Of a stretch of DNA of 64,000 bases, positions 51,654 through 60,197 are shown in pieces (the stretch's first letter is position 1; every line of letters begins with the position of its first letter). The position numbers were made by a program, and so were the translations under genes. Below the pieces are notes generated by a model. It was not told the DNA's origin, did not search any database, and was given only the letters and a program-made list of their open reading frames with translations. This DNA is from Acerihabitans sp035013185 (GTDB lineage Bacteria; Pseudomonadota; Gammaproteobacteria; Enterobacterales; Enterobacteriaceae), in contig NZ_JAYGJO010000011.1 in NCBI RefSeq assembly GCF_035013185.1, forward strand, positions 62,001-126,000, read 5' to 3'.

Positions 51654-53132
51654 CTAGGCAAGCCCCGCCAGCTTTTTCACTTGTTCAACAAATTTATCGC
51701 GTTTCACCTCGTCAAACAGACGGGCACGCAAACGCGGCGCCGGGCTGGAATTGACGTTTTCAAACAGCGCTACGCGACCGGCCAAGGCGCCAGTCGTCAT
51801 GTCCCAGATAAAGTTCATCAGCTGTTCTTTCTCCATGGCGCTAGCGCCATGCCCCACCAAAAGATCGCGCAGGTGATGGCCAATGTCCGGATTATCAAAC
51901 GCCGCTTTGCCAAAGCGCATGACCAACCCCTGCCCACACATCTCCTGCAGGGTATGGATAATGTGCGGATAATGTGCAATGGAATACAGACGTCCGGTGG
52001 TCAGCATGCCGACATCCGGCGCCATAACGCCGCCTTCCGTCAGCGTGGCTTTGGCTTCCGCTGCATAGATGAAGGCGCGTAGCGTCTGGGCATATTCAAT
52101 CAGTTCCCCGAGCATCGCCTGCACCGCAGGAATACGGCCCGTGCCCAGCACATCAAGCACCATTTGACCGGCACCGACAAACAATTCGGCTTTGACGGCC
52201 AAACGCGTCAACACATGCCAGTGAGCAAATACGCACACCGGACCGTAATACTGCATGGCCGTCGGATCGCCGAGATTGAAGATACGGTCGGTTGGCACAA
52301 AAACGTTGTCAAAAATAATGAATTGATCGGCCTCTTCCCCTTTGTGGGCGATCGGGTGGTCAAAGGGGTCACTGCCCGGCTGCGATACCATCTCGCGGGA
52401 GATCAATTTGATACCTTCGGAGTTGACCGGAATCGATCCCCAGATACAGGCTTCCGGCGGTGTCTCTTGTATACCACCAAGGTTAGTGAAGAAGATTTCG
52501 TTGGCCTGTGCCGCAATCGATCCCACCGTTTTGGCGCCGGAAACGCGGATCCCACCCTTCTCGATACGTTTCACCCGCAGCAACGACGCTTCGCCAGCTT
52601 TCGGCGAGGAACGGTCGGTTTGCGGCCCGGCAAGGCTCTCCGATGCGGTCAGGTTATTGTCTCGTCCATACTCCAGATAGCGTTCAATGTTTTCGGCGAA
52701 ATCAGGCTGGCAACCGTCAAAGGTTGATTTTTTCTGTTTAAATGTGGGCAGGTAAGCCCGCAAACCCACAGCAATCGCCGGCGCGAGATCCGGCGGACGA
52801 CCGAAAGTGCCGCCGGTTTTCAGACTGGTGTACTCGATCATTTTGCGTCGGTCTTGCAGATCCTGCTGGGTTTGCGGAACCTGCCAGGCACGGCTAACGA
52901 TGGCACCGCTATGCGGATCGCGATAGGTGGTGGCCTCAGAAAACTCATCAGTGAACTGGTCATCAAACATGGATGCGAGCAAATCAATACCCGCAGCCAA
53001 CGCAGGTTGGTCGGTGACTTTTTCACACTTTTCGCCGTTAACCCATAGCTGGCGTCCATCATCCAGAGAGGCTTTAAATTCGGCGCCGGTTTTTAATTTA
53101 TGTTCAACCTGCTGTTTCAACATCGCTGTCAC
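51654..53132 (-). CDS. HpaB-type FADH2-dependent monooxygenase
   Basis: 492 residues from a GTG placed 6 bases after AGGGGG (an ATG three codons later is less well placed). It has the acyl-CoA-dehydrogenase-like fold of 4-hydroxyphenylacetate 3-hydroxylase large components: the SIAAQANEIFFTNLGG region, FDNVFVPTDRIFNLGD, FAHWHVLTRLAVKAELFVGAG and LLVGHGASAMEKEQLMNFIWDMTTGALAGR. It needs the flavin reductase of the same operon. In this context the substrate is more likely a 3-hydroxypyridine (phenol-like) than hydroxyphenylacetate. First gene of the leftward operon. Confidence 0.86.
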   Translation of the reverse strand: MTAMLKQQVEHKLKTGAEFKASLDDGRQLWVNGEKCEKVTDQPALAAGIDLLASMFDDQFTDEFSEATTYRDPHSGAIVSRAWQVPQTQQDLQDRRKMIEYTSLKTGGTFGRPPDLAPAIAVGLRAYLPTFKQKKSTFDGCQPDFAENIERYLEYGRDNNLTASESLAGPQTDRSSPKAGEASLLRVKRIEKGGIRVSGAKTVGSIAAQANEIFFTNLGGIQETPPEACIWGSIPVNSEGIKLISREMVSQPGSDPFDHPIAHKGEEADQFIIFDNVFVPTDRIFNLGDPTAMQYYGPVCVFAHWHVLTRLAVKAELFVGAGQMVLDVLGTGRIPAVQAMLGELIEYAQTLRAFIYAAEAKATLTEGGVMAPDVGMLTTGRLYSIAHYPHIIHTLQEMCGQGLVMRFGKAAFDNPDIGHHLRDLLVGHGASAMEKEQLMNFIWDMTTGALAGRVALFENVNSSPAPRLRARLFDEVKRDKFVEQVKKLAGLA

Positions 53133-53767
53133 TGTTAACCCCCTATATCAATCCAGCGTGACGTCTTGGTGCCGACGCCGCTTATCATGGCGAAAAAAAA
53201 CGTGGCGCTTCAAACCACTAGCCCAGGCATTGATCGGCGCAGCGGGTTGTACCTGGCGTGGGACGCGTTGTGAAGGATCTTAGATAACCATAAGCAACCA
53301 AATTAGACAACCAATTATTCGCTATGATTTTAATGGTTGATAATGAAAGGTTGAATTAAAAAACATTTAATAACATGACGTTAATCAAAAAACAAACCAG
53401 TAAACCTCTGCTGTCATAAGAAATCCCTCTCGTGTAAGGTCTACTATCCTTTTTTATTATGGTTGAACCTGTTGACTGGGAATACCGACGCATCAAAACA
53501 TAAACATAACGTTATGTTATATATTAATTAAAAATCATAATCTCTCAATAATCGCTAAGATATAAATACATTTTTACGACCAAAAAAAGCACGACTAGAG
53601 GGTATTGGTTGGATATTTGATTGACCGCATGAAAAATGCCGGTATATTTTGGTTGGCAAGGACGTTGCGTTAGAGAATCGAACCGGGTCGACGTTTCTGC
53701 CCGGTGAAATTGGAGGGTGGACGATATCAACGTGGGGTATTGACGGGCACGTTGGCCCGGTCACCCT
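53133..53767. other. Regulatory intergenic region upstream of the monooxygenase operon
   Basis: 635 bases without a supported gene. The part 53280-53560 is AT-rich and holds several TTGGTTG/CAACCAA elements, listed separately; further copies lie at 53605-53611 and 53649-53655. It must contain the operon promoter. The right half has no convincing reading frame. Confidence 0.55.
53295..53354 (-). promoter_or_regulatory. TTGGTTG-N6-TTGGTTG direct repeat and flanking half-sites
   Basis: On the minus strand TTGGTTG occurs at 53314-53308 and 53301-53295, separated by 6 bases, exactly as before the aminotransferase gene. On the plus strand TGGTTGA (53334-53340) and AGGTTGA (53348-53354) add related half-sites. 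The direct repeat lies 162 bases before the monooxygenase start and on its coding strand. Confidence 0.6.
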
Positions 53768-54214
53768 TCACCCCACCGGCGTCACGGTGTTCTGGCAACG
53801 CACCCGATCTCCCTGCACATGGCATTGCAACGAAATGGACCCCGGCGCGACGCCACGACGATCAGGCAGGGTCAGTTGCTGGCGGGTGTTATAGGCGTTA
53901 CCGCGCTCACCACACCACAGGCTCTGAACCGGCATCTGGTCTTGATGGATGTTAAGTAGATAAATTTCGCCGCTGTCGATATTTTTCCACAGCGTAACAT
54001 GTAGGGTTTTACCTGACTGAATATCACCCAAGGGTACCGAATACCAATGGGCGGTGGAAACGGAACAGGTCAGCGGGTTATTTCCGCGGTTAGTTAACGT
54101 CAGCGGAATAATACTTAGCCCCTGAGTTCCTCGGCCAATTATACTCTTTTGCTCAGCGAAACTGGCTGTGCTGTTTATTAATAAGAGGAATAGCAATGAT
54201 GCCCAAACTTTCAT
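53768..54214 (-). CDS. Exported protein with four cysteines, function unknown
   Basis: 148 residues from an ATG with GGGAG upstream; a longer reading lacks one. Signal peptide MKVWASLLFLLLINSTASFA. The mature part of about 128 residues is beta-rich and has four Cys (in PLTCSVS, SLWCGER, SLQCHVQ and VRCQN), suited to two disulfide bonds in the periplasm. I do not recognise the family. It is divergent from the BMP transporter genes with 99 bases between, so shared control and a role linked to uptake are possible. Confidence 0.6.
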   Translation of the reverse strand: MKVWASLLFLLLINSTASFAEQKSIIGRGTQGLSIIPLTLTNRGNNPLTCSVSTAHWYSVPLGDIQSGKTLHVTLWKNIDSGEIYLLNIHQDQMPVQSLWCGERGNAYNTRQQLTLPDRRGVAPGSISLQCHVQGDRVRCQNTVTPVG

Positions 54215-54313
54215 AATAACTCCCAATGCGACCGAAAAAATTGGCTGACAAAACCACAGCAAAGTTTTTTTCCGAACAAAAGTCAACAATTAGTTTTTTA
54301 AGGGTGGAATACG

Positions 54314-55333
54314 ATGATGATGCGCGCGCAAAAATATGCTGGAACCCTGCTACTGCTGACGGCTATGTGCAGTTCCGCTTTCGCGGTTGAAGTAAAATCC
54401 ATTGCTATATTAACACCGGAATCAGGTACGGATTTTGGTTGGAACCAGCAAGGAATTGACGCGGCTAAGGCGGCGGGAAAAGCAGAACATGTCAAGGTGA
54501 TGGTGGCGGAAAATCTCGGCTACGGCGATATCCGGCCGACGCTGCGCGACCTCAGCGATGACGGTGCGCAACTGCTGATAGCCCACGCCAGCGGCTACAA
54601 CATGGCAGCGCCGGAAATTGGCGCGCAGGCCCACGTTGCAGTGGCCATTACCGATCGCCCTGATGCGAGGAAACCAGGCGCGGTGGCCGACTATACCTCA
54701 AGCGGTCACGAAGGGGCATATCTGGCTGGCGTCCTGGCCGCAAAGATGACGCACACCGGCACCGTGGGCATTGTGGTGTCAGGGGAACCCCCCTCGTGGA
54801 ATGCCCAATCCACCGCGTTCATTCAGGGTGTCAAGGCCACCAAACCTGGGGTGAAAATTCGTTATGCGGTGATAGGTCCGGCCGCTTACAGCGATGCAGC
54901 CGGGGGTAAACGCGTCACCAGTTCGGTGATTGCCGCGGGTGCCGACATTATTTTCGGCCAGGGTAATGGTTCGAGCTTTGGCATGTTGCAAGCCGTGGAA
55001 ACCAGCAAAGCAAATGATGGCGGCAAAGTTTATTTCATCGATGTCATTGGTGATAAATCAAGTATTGATAAAGGCCATCTTCTGAGCTCGGTTATTTGGA
55101 ACCTGACGCCGGTATTTACCGCAATGATCGACGATTTAAAAGCGGATAAATTTGGTAGCCGAAATTACACTACCTCCTTAAAAGAAGGCTCGATCAGTTT
55201 ATTACATACCAAACATATTCCAGATGATGTATGGAAACAGGTTGAAGCAGTAAGCGCAGATATCAGCAGCGGCAAATTGTCCATAACGCCGCATTATGAC
55301 GCTAAATTTTTGCATGATTTATTAGGTTCTTAA
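54314..55333 (+). CDS. BMP-family ABC importer substrate-binding protein
   Basis: 339 residues with a signal peptide ending SSAFA. Typical BMP (BmpA/PnrA/Med-like) segments: LTPESGTDFGWNQQGIDAA near the N terminus, LLIAHASGYNMAAPEIGA, DYTSSGHEGAYLAGVLAAKMT and IIFGQGNGSSFGMLQA. Known members bind nucleosides or related heterocycles through stacked aromatics and Asp/Asn residues. AAGGGTGG precedes the start. Given the neighbouring ring-degradation genes, a B6 vitamer or other heterocycle is a reasonable candidate, not demonstrated. Confidence 0.87.
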   Translation: MMMRAQKYAGTLLLLTAMCSSAFAVEVKSIAILTPESGTDFGWNQQGIDAAKAAGKAEHVKVMVAENLGYGDIRPTLRDLSDDGAQLLIAHASGYNMAAPEIGAQAHVAVAITDRPDARKPGAVADYTSSGHEGAYLAGVLAAKMTHTGTVGIVVSGEPPSWNAQSTAFIQGVKATKPGVKIRYAVIGPAAYSDAAGGKRVTSSVIAAGADIIFGQGNGSSFGMLQAVETSKANDGGKVYFIDVIGDKSSIDKGHLLSSVIWNLTPVFTAMIDDLKADKFGSRNYTTSLKEGSISLLHTKHIPDDVWKQVEAVSADISSGKLSITPHYDAKFLHDLLGS

Positions 55334-55468
55334 TACGGGTAAACCTGCATAAGTCGCGTGTCAGGAAGGCAAACGCTCATACCACTGGAAGAATGACGGG
55401 CATACCTTGAATAATTGCGCCGCAGCCCCTTATCGGGTGCGGCGCCCCATGGCTAACCGGGGCATGTT

Positions 55469-57055
55469 ATGAATAATGCTGTTGAGACCACACAGCCGTT
55501 GGTTGCGGTCAGGAAACTGTCGAAACGCTTTCCGGGCATACTGGCCAATGACCAGATTAGCCTCGATCTCTGGCCGGGAGAAGTTCACGTCTTGCTTGGG
55601 GAAAATGGCGCAGGCAAGTCCACACTGGTCGGGATGCTGTCTGGGTTACAACAGCCGGATGAAGGCGAGATTGTGATTAACGGCCACCGACAGGTCATCA
55701 CGTCGCCCCGTCGGGCGCTACAGCTGGGTATCGGTACGGTTTTTCAACATTCCATGATGGTACCGACCCTGACGGTGGCTGAAAATCTGGCCCTCGGGGA
55801 ACCCTGGTGGCAACGGCCAAACCGTCAGCACTGTGCTCAGGAAATCGTCCGTATATCCCGTGAGATCGGTGTAAAGGTCAATCCATCGAGTCCGGCCGGC
55901 GCACTGTCTTTGGGTGAACAGCAGCAGGCAGAGATTGTTCGCTCACTGTTGCGCGGCAGTCGTTTGCTTATTCTTGATGAAGCCACCGCCATGCTCACGC
56001 CGCGCAATGCACAGGAGCTTGGCGAGTTAATGCGCCGTTTAGTGGCGCAAAACCTGGCGGTGGTGTTTATCACCCACAAACTCAATGAAGCACTGGCTTA
56101 TGGTGATCGGATTTCCGTACTGAGAAGCGGCCGTAAGGTCGGTGAAATCCCACCGGCGCGTTTAAAACAGCTCGATAACGCCGGTGCAATGCGTGAAGTC
56201 GTCAGCCTGATGTTTAATCTCGCCCCCCAACCCCCGTCGGACGTTGCCGCTGTGTTGCCCGTGCCCCACCCAGGGCTGCCGGTGTGGAAACCTAAGGACT
56301 TTAGCGGGGTAAAACCGCTGTTGGAGATCATGGCGCTAGGCATTACCGACGGTGAAATGTCGGTATCACATGTCGAGCTAAAAATCCGACCCGGGGAGAT
56401 TCTAGGAATTGCCGGGATCGATGGCAACGGCCAGAAACAGCTCGCCGAGGGGGTTGCCGGACAGCGCCCGCTACGCGAAGGGCGGATTTTTCTCCAGGGG
56501 ACGTCTATCGAGGATCTTAGCATCGGTCAACGGCGGCGGCTCGGGTTGCGCTATGTCACCGACGATCGCCTCACGGAAGGCACCGTGGGTGGATTTTCCG
56601 TTGCCTTGAATCTGGTGCTAAAACAGATTGGTGAGGCACCCTTCTGGCAACGGGGCATTGAACAACCGGGTCGGATTGCCGAGCACGCTCGGCGATTGAT
56701 AAACGCATTTGATGTACGCACGCCGACTATCGATACAGCCTGCGGCACGCTGTCCGGTGGCAATATTCAGAAGGTGCTGCTGGCGCGGGAATTATCCGGT
56801 TTCACCAAAGCGGTACTTTTCGCCAAACCGACCTATGGCTTGGATTTGCAAAATATCGCCGCCACGCGGCGTCGAATACGTGAGGCGGCGGAACAAGGGC
56901 TAGCCGTGATGCTGATTTCAACCGATCTGGAAGAGATCATTGAGCTTGCCGATAACATCGCCGTGATGTCACAAGGACGTATCGTCGGTCAGGTGACCAA
57001 CGGCAGCGAGGCCCGGCAACAGGTAGGTAAACTGATGAGTGGGATGACGTTATGA
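55469..57055 (+). CDS. BMP-type ABC importer ATPase with two nucleotide-binding domains
   Basis: 528 residues. First domain: Walker A GENGAGKST, signature LSLGEQQQAEIVRSL, Walker B LLILDEATAML. Second domain: degenerate Walker A GIDGNGQKQL, signature LSGGNIQKVLLAREL and a Walker B without the Asp-Glu pair (VLFAKPTYGLD). Such an active/degenerate pair is normal for RbsA- and BMP-type ATPases. It is coupled by ATGA overlap to the first permease. Confidence 0.92.
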   Translation: MNNAVETTQPLVAVRKLSKRFPGILANDQISLDLWPGEVHVLLGENGAGKSTLVGMLSGLQQPDEGEIVINGHRQVITSPRRALQLGIGTVFQHSMMVPTLTVAENLALGEPWWQRPNRQHCAQEIVRISREIGVKVNPSSPAGALSLGEQQQAEIVRSLLRGSRLLILDEATAMLTPRNAQELGELMRRLVAQNLAVVFITHKLNEALAYGDRISVLRSGRKVGEIPPARLKQLDNAGAMREVVSLMFNLAPQPPSDVAAVLPVPHPGLPVWKPKDFSGVKPLLEIMALGITDGEMSVSHVELKIRPGEILGIAGIDGNGQKQLAEGVAGQRPLREGRIFLQGTSIEDLSIGQRRRLGLRYVTDDRLTEGTVGGFSVALNLVLKQIGEAPFWQRGIEQPGRIAEHARRLINAFDVRTPTIDTACGTLSGGNIQKVLLARELSGFTKAVLFAKPTYGLDLQNIAATRRRIREAAEQGLAVMLISTDLEEIIELADNIAVMSQGRIVGQVTNGSEARQQVGKLMSGMTL

Positions 57056-58152
57056 ACAGCCAGAGCAGCACGCCAGATTCACCGTTAACCGGGCACCAGA
57101 CCGACACCAGACCACGGTTGGTAATGCCAACGTGGCTTATCAGCACCGCATTTTCAGTCGGCCCGGTCATTATTGCACTGCTGATCACCGGTTCATTGCT
57201 GATGCTAATGGGGGTAAATCCGCTAACGTATTATGGCTACATTGTTCATAAAGGCTTATTGACCTCTTCCGGCATCCAGGCGACGTTAACCCATATGGGG
57301 CCACTGCTGTTGATCGCCGCCAGCCTGATAGTGGCGTTTCGCGCCGGGATATGGAATCTCGGGGGTGACGGCCAGTTTTTATTAGGGGCGGTACTGGCAG
57401 CAGCCTGCGCGCCAATCATGATCACCTGGCTACCCATGTGGCTGACATTACCCGTGTGCATGGTGCTGGGGGCGCTGATAGGCGGCGTATGGGCCTTGCT
57501 GCCTGGTTTTCTGAAAGCCTACCACCAGATAAATGAAATCATCACCACCATGATGATGTCGTTTCTTGGAATTTCGCTGGCCAATGTCTTGGTAAAGCTG
57601 GTGTTTTTAGATCCCGGCACCACGGTGCCGCAAACCCGCACGCTGGATATTAGCCATCGACTGCCCGCCGTATTCGGTAGCCAGATTTCCAGTGGGTTGT
57701 TCATTGGCCTGGCGGCGATCGTTGCCGTGCATCTGCTGATGACCCGCACGTCATTTGGACTGCAACTGCGCGTCGTGGGCGCCAATACCCGAGCCGCCGT
57801 GCACGCCGGTCTGCCGGTCACCTGGCTGACGCTGGCAGTATTTGCGCTTTCTTCCGCACTGGCCGGACTGGCCGGTGCAGTGGATGTGCTGAGCATTCAG
57901 GGTAATGTCCGCGCCGACTGGAATCCGGCTTACAGTCTGACCATAGTGCCACTGGTTTTTCTGGCGAGGTTCAACGGTTATGCCACCGTGCTGTTCGTGA
58001 TGGCGTTTTCAATTTTGTCGATTGGCGGGGAAAGCGCTGCGCGCATGCTGGGCGTGCCGAATTTTTTCACCCTGGTCACCGTGGCAATTTTGCTGATGGT
58101 ACTGGCGTTATCCGAGTTGATTGAGCGCCGCCGTACGGCAAAAAGGAGCTGA
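57052..58152 (+). CDS. BMP-type ABC importer permease 1
   Basis: 366 residues with about nine membrane segments, BPD_transp_2 family. Family segments: FRAGIWNLGGDGQFLLGAVLAA, HQINEIITTMMMSFLG and FGLQLRVVGANTRAAVHAGL (cytoplasmic coupling region). It forms a heterodimeric channel with the next permease. Its stop and the next start overlap in TGATG. Confidence 0.9.
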   Translation: MNSQSSTPDSPLTGHQTDTRPRLVMPTWLISTAFSVGPVIIALLITGSLLMLMGVNPLTYYGYIVHKGLLTSSGIQATLTHMGPLLLIAASLIVAFRAGIWNLGGDGQFLLGAVLAAACAPIMITWLPMWLTLPVCMVLGALIGGVWALLPGFLKAYHQINEIITTMMMSFLGISLANVLVKLVFLDPGTTVPQTRTLDISHRLPAVFGSQISSGLFIGLAAIVAVHLLMTRTSFGLQLRVVGANTRAAVHAGLPVTWLTLAVFALSSALAGLAGAVDVLSIQGNVRADWNPAYSLTIVPLVFLARFNGYATVLFVMAFSILSIGGESAARMLGVPNFFTLVTVAILLMVLALSELIERRRTAKRS

Positions 58153-59087
58153 TGATGGATCTTTTCACACAGGCGTTTCTCACTGCGTTATTGGTTGGGG
58201 TCGTCACCTCGGGACTGCCGCTGCTGCTGGCCGGATTGGGGGAACAGATTTCGGAAAAAGCCGGTGTTTTGAATATCGGCATTGAGGGCATGATGCTGAT
58301 GGGCGCGTATCTGGGATTTTATGTCGCCTGGCGCAGCGACTCGTTAGCGCTGGGATTTGTCGGGGGCGCGGCCGGTGGCCTACTGGTCGCCGCCTTGATG
58401 ATGATATTCTGTGTCTGGCTGGGGCTAAACCAGATTGTTATCGGCATTGCGCTCACGCTCGGTGCCGAAGGTGCCACCGCCTTATTGCATTATATCCAGT
58501 TCAGCCGCACCTACCCACGTCTTGGCAGTATTGAATCGCTAGCGATACCTGGACTTTCCACCATTCCGGTCATTGGGCGCGCACTGTTTAATCAACCGGC
58601 CATCGTTTATTTGTCGATAGCCGCCATCGCGCTACTGGCCCTCGTCTACCGCCATAGCAATCTGGGACTATATCTTCAGGCGGCAGGCGATAAACCCGCC
58701 GCACTGGATTCGGCCGGGGTCGATGTGATCCGCACACGCAGCGTGGCGGTACTGATCACCGGTGTCATGGCCGGGCTGGGTGGTGCTTACATGGCCAACG
58801 TCGGTGCGGGACTGTTTATTCCCTTCATGACCAATGGCAGCGGTTTCATCGGTATCGTGCTGGCGATGTTGGCCCGCGGTCGTCCGTTATGGGTGCTGGG
58901 GGGGGCCACACTGTTCGGCGGTTGCCTGTCCTTGGCCACCGCGCTACAGGTGGCGGGCGTGGATATCCCAACCGACGTGATCCAGATGCTGCCATTTACG
59001 GCGGTGATGCTGGTGTTACTGCTGTTTGGACGGCATGCCCGCTTACCCAATGCGCTAGGCGTGGCGTATCTTCGGGGCGAACGTTAA
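58152..59087 (+). CDS. BMP-type ABC importer permease 2
   Basis: 311 residues with eight or nine membrane segments. Family segments: SEKAGVLNIGIEGMMLMGAYLG, LGLNQIVIGIALTLGAEGATA and LYLQAAGDKPAALDSAGVDV. It overlaps the previous gene by one base; a second ATG follows directly. Last gene of the transporter unit. Confidence 0.9.
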   Translation: MMDLFTQAFLTALLVGVVTSGLPLLLAGLGEQISEKAGVLNIGIEGMMLMGAYLGFYVAWRSDSLALGFVGGAAGGLLVAALMMIFCVWLGLNQIVIGIALTLGAEGATALLHYIQFSRTYPRLGSIESLAIPGLSTIPVIGRALFNQPAIVYLSIAAIALLALVYRHSNLGLYLQAAGDKPAALDSAGVDVIRTRSVAVLITGVMAGLGGAYMANVGAGLFIPFMTNGSGFIGIVLAMLARGRPLWVLGGATLFGGCLSLATALQVAGVDIPTDVIQMLPFTAVMLVLLLFGRHARLPNALGVAYLRGER

Positions 59088-59203
59088 CCAATGACTCGAG
59101 GCGTATTATTTAGTTATTTTCTTTTTTCTACACCTACAGTTAATCCCATAAACTGACGATAACACCTCCTAAGACCATGCGTATCACGCATCTGGATCAA
59201 TCG

Positions 59204-59232
59204 AAGTCACGGCGGTTATAACGCCGTGACTT
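59204..59232. terminator. Strong stem-loop after the transporter genes
   Basis: Perfect 11-bp stem AAGTCACGGCG/CGCCGTGACTT with a 7-base loop, 32 bases before the NTF2-like gene. No T run follows, so it may slow or end transcription or protect the upstream mRNA. It separates the transporter unit from the next gene. Confidence 0.5.
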
Positions 59233-59264
59233 ATTCCCCATAGTTCATAACGAAGGGAAAAATC

Positions 59265-59720
59265 ATGATCGACACGCATTCTGTTGCCGCGCCCATTTCG
59301 GCAATCATTGAACAATTAACAAATGTTTATCGCCAGCTCGATGAGAGCCATCTGGCGATATTACCCGAGATTTACCATGCAGAGGTGGTATTTATCAACC
59401 CCATAAGTCAACGCAGTGGCATCGATGCGCTGGTAAATTATTACAGCCAACTGCTTACGAAAATGAATTATTTCCATTTGGATATTCATAAATCGCTCAT
59501 TGTCGGCGACGAAGCCACATTATTTTGGCGTATGCGTTATTCACACCCGGCATGTGACGATGGTGAAGCGCTGGAACTCGAGGGGATAAGCCATATCAAA
59601 ATCGCCGATCAACGTATCCTGTACCAACAGGATTATTATGATTTGGGCGCCATGATCTATGAACATGTGCCGCTGCTGGGTAACGCGATAAAAGCGCTAA
59701 AAAACCGGCTTAAACGATGA
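59265..59720 (+). CDS. NTF2/SnoaL-like protein
   Basis: 151 residues, preceded by CGAAGGGAAAAATC. SnoaL_2-type fold: LTNVYRQLDESHLAILPEIYHAEVVFINP in the N-terminal helices and first strand, then SGIDALVNYYSQLL and the strands ATLFWRMRYSH and GISHIKIADQRILYQQDYYD. Similar proteins are often found as transcriptional neighbours of short-chain dehydrogenases, with unknown activity. It is not closely similar to the NTF2-like protein of the ring-degradation operon. Confidence 0.75.
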   Translation: MIDTHSVAAPISAIIEQLTNVYRQLDESHLAILPEIYHAEVVFINPISQRSGIDALVNYYSQLLTKMNYFHLDIHKSLIVGDEATLFWRMRYSHPACDDGEALELEGISHIKIADQRILYQQDYYDLGAMIYEHVPLLGNAIKALKNRLKR

Positions 59721-59750
59721 GTCATCGCTGGTGATAATGCACCTGGCGAC

Positions 59751-60197
59751 TTAACTGTCGCCAACATGATCAACCTGCCCGATCGCTTCGCGGTCAACAT
59801 TGACGACTGGCCAGGTGGTGTTTTGCAGCACGATCCTGTAACCATCATGATCTTCATAGGTCAAACCATTGACCTGCCAATATTGATTGAATGCCTCAAC
59901 TTCGATAAAACCTGCCTCAACCATGTTATGGCAGGACAATGCCCATTGTTGCTGATCGGCAATGTAAAAAACCAGCAAATCTTCAGCCGATGGCGACGGT
60001 AAAACCGGATGGGTGTGGCATTGGGTAAATTCGATATGACAGCATAATTCTTCAGCGCCTAACATCACACCGCTGAAACCGTCATGATGACTGAAGCAGG
60101 CTATCCGCTTTAAGCCGAGGCCATGGCAATACATCTCACCACTCTTGGTGATATCCGTGACCGGTCTCTCGTTTCTTGCCCAGTTCTGAATCGTCAA
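59751..60197 (-). CDS. VOC (glyoxalase/bleomycin-resistance fold) family protein
   Basis: 148 residues. A single VOC module pair: N-terminal RPVTDITKSGEMYCHGLGL, then HHDGFSGVMLG and CHIEFTQC with a possible metal-binding His and Glu, and C-terminal DHDGYRIVLQNT. Members are small metal-dependent enzymes or binding proteins; the substrate is unknown. Its 5' end overlaps the reading frame of a truncated carboxymuconolactone decarboxylase gene, and it seems to use that gene's expression signals. Confidence 0.75.
   Translation of the reverse strand: MTIQNWARNERPVTDITKSGEMYCHGLGLKRIACFSHHDGFSGVMLGAEELCCHIEFTQCHTHPVLPSPSAEDLLVFYIADQQQWALSCHNMVEAGFIEVEAFNQYWQVNGLTYEDHDGYRIVLQNTTWPVVNVDREAIGQVDHVGDS

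Noticed and set aside
51654..53132. Reading as 4-hydroxyphenylacetate 3-monooxygenase in an hpa pathway
   Set aside because: No other hpa gene (hpaD, hpaE, hpaF, hpaG, hpaH, hpaI) is present; the neighbours point to pyridine ring chemistry.
56361..57055. Second half of the BMP ATPase looks inactive (no Lys-Ser in Walker A, no Asp-Glu in Walker B)
   Set aside because: This is the normal state of the second domain in RbsA- and BMP-type double ATPases, so it is not a sign of decay.
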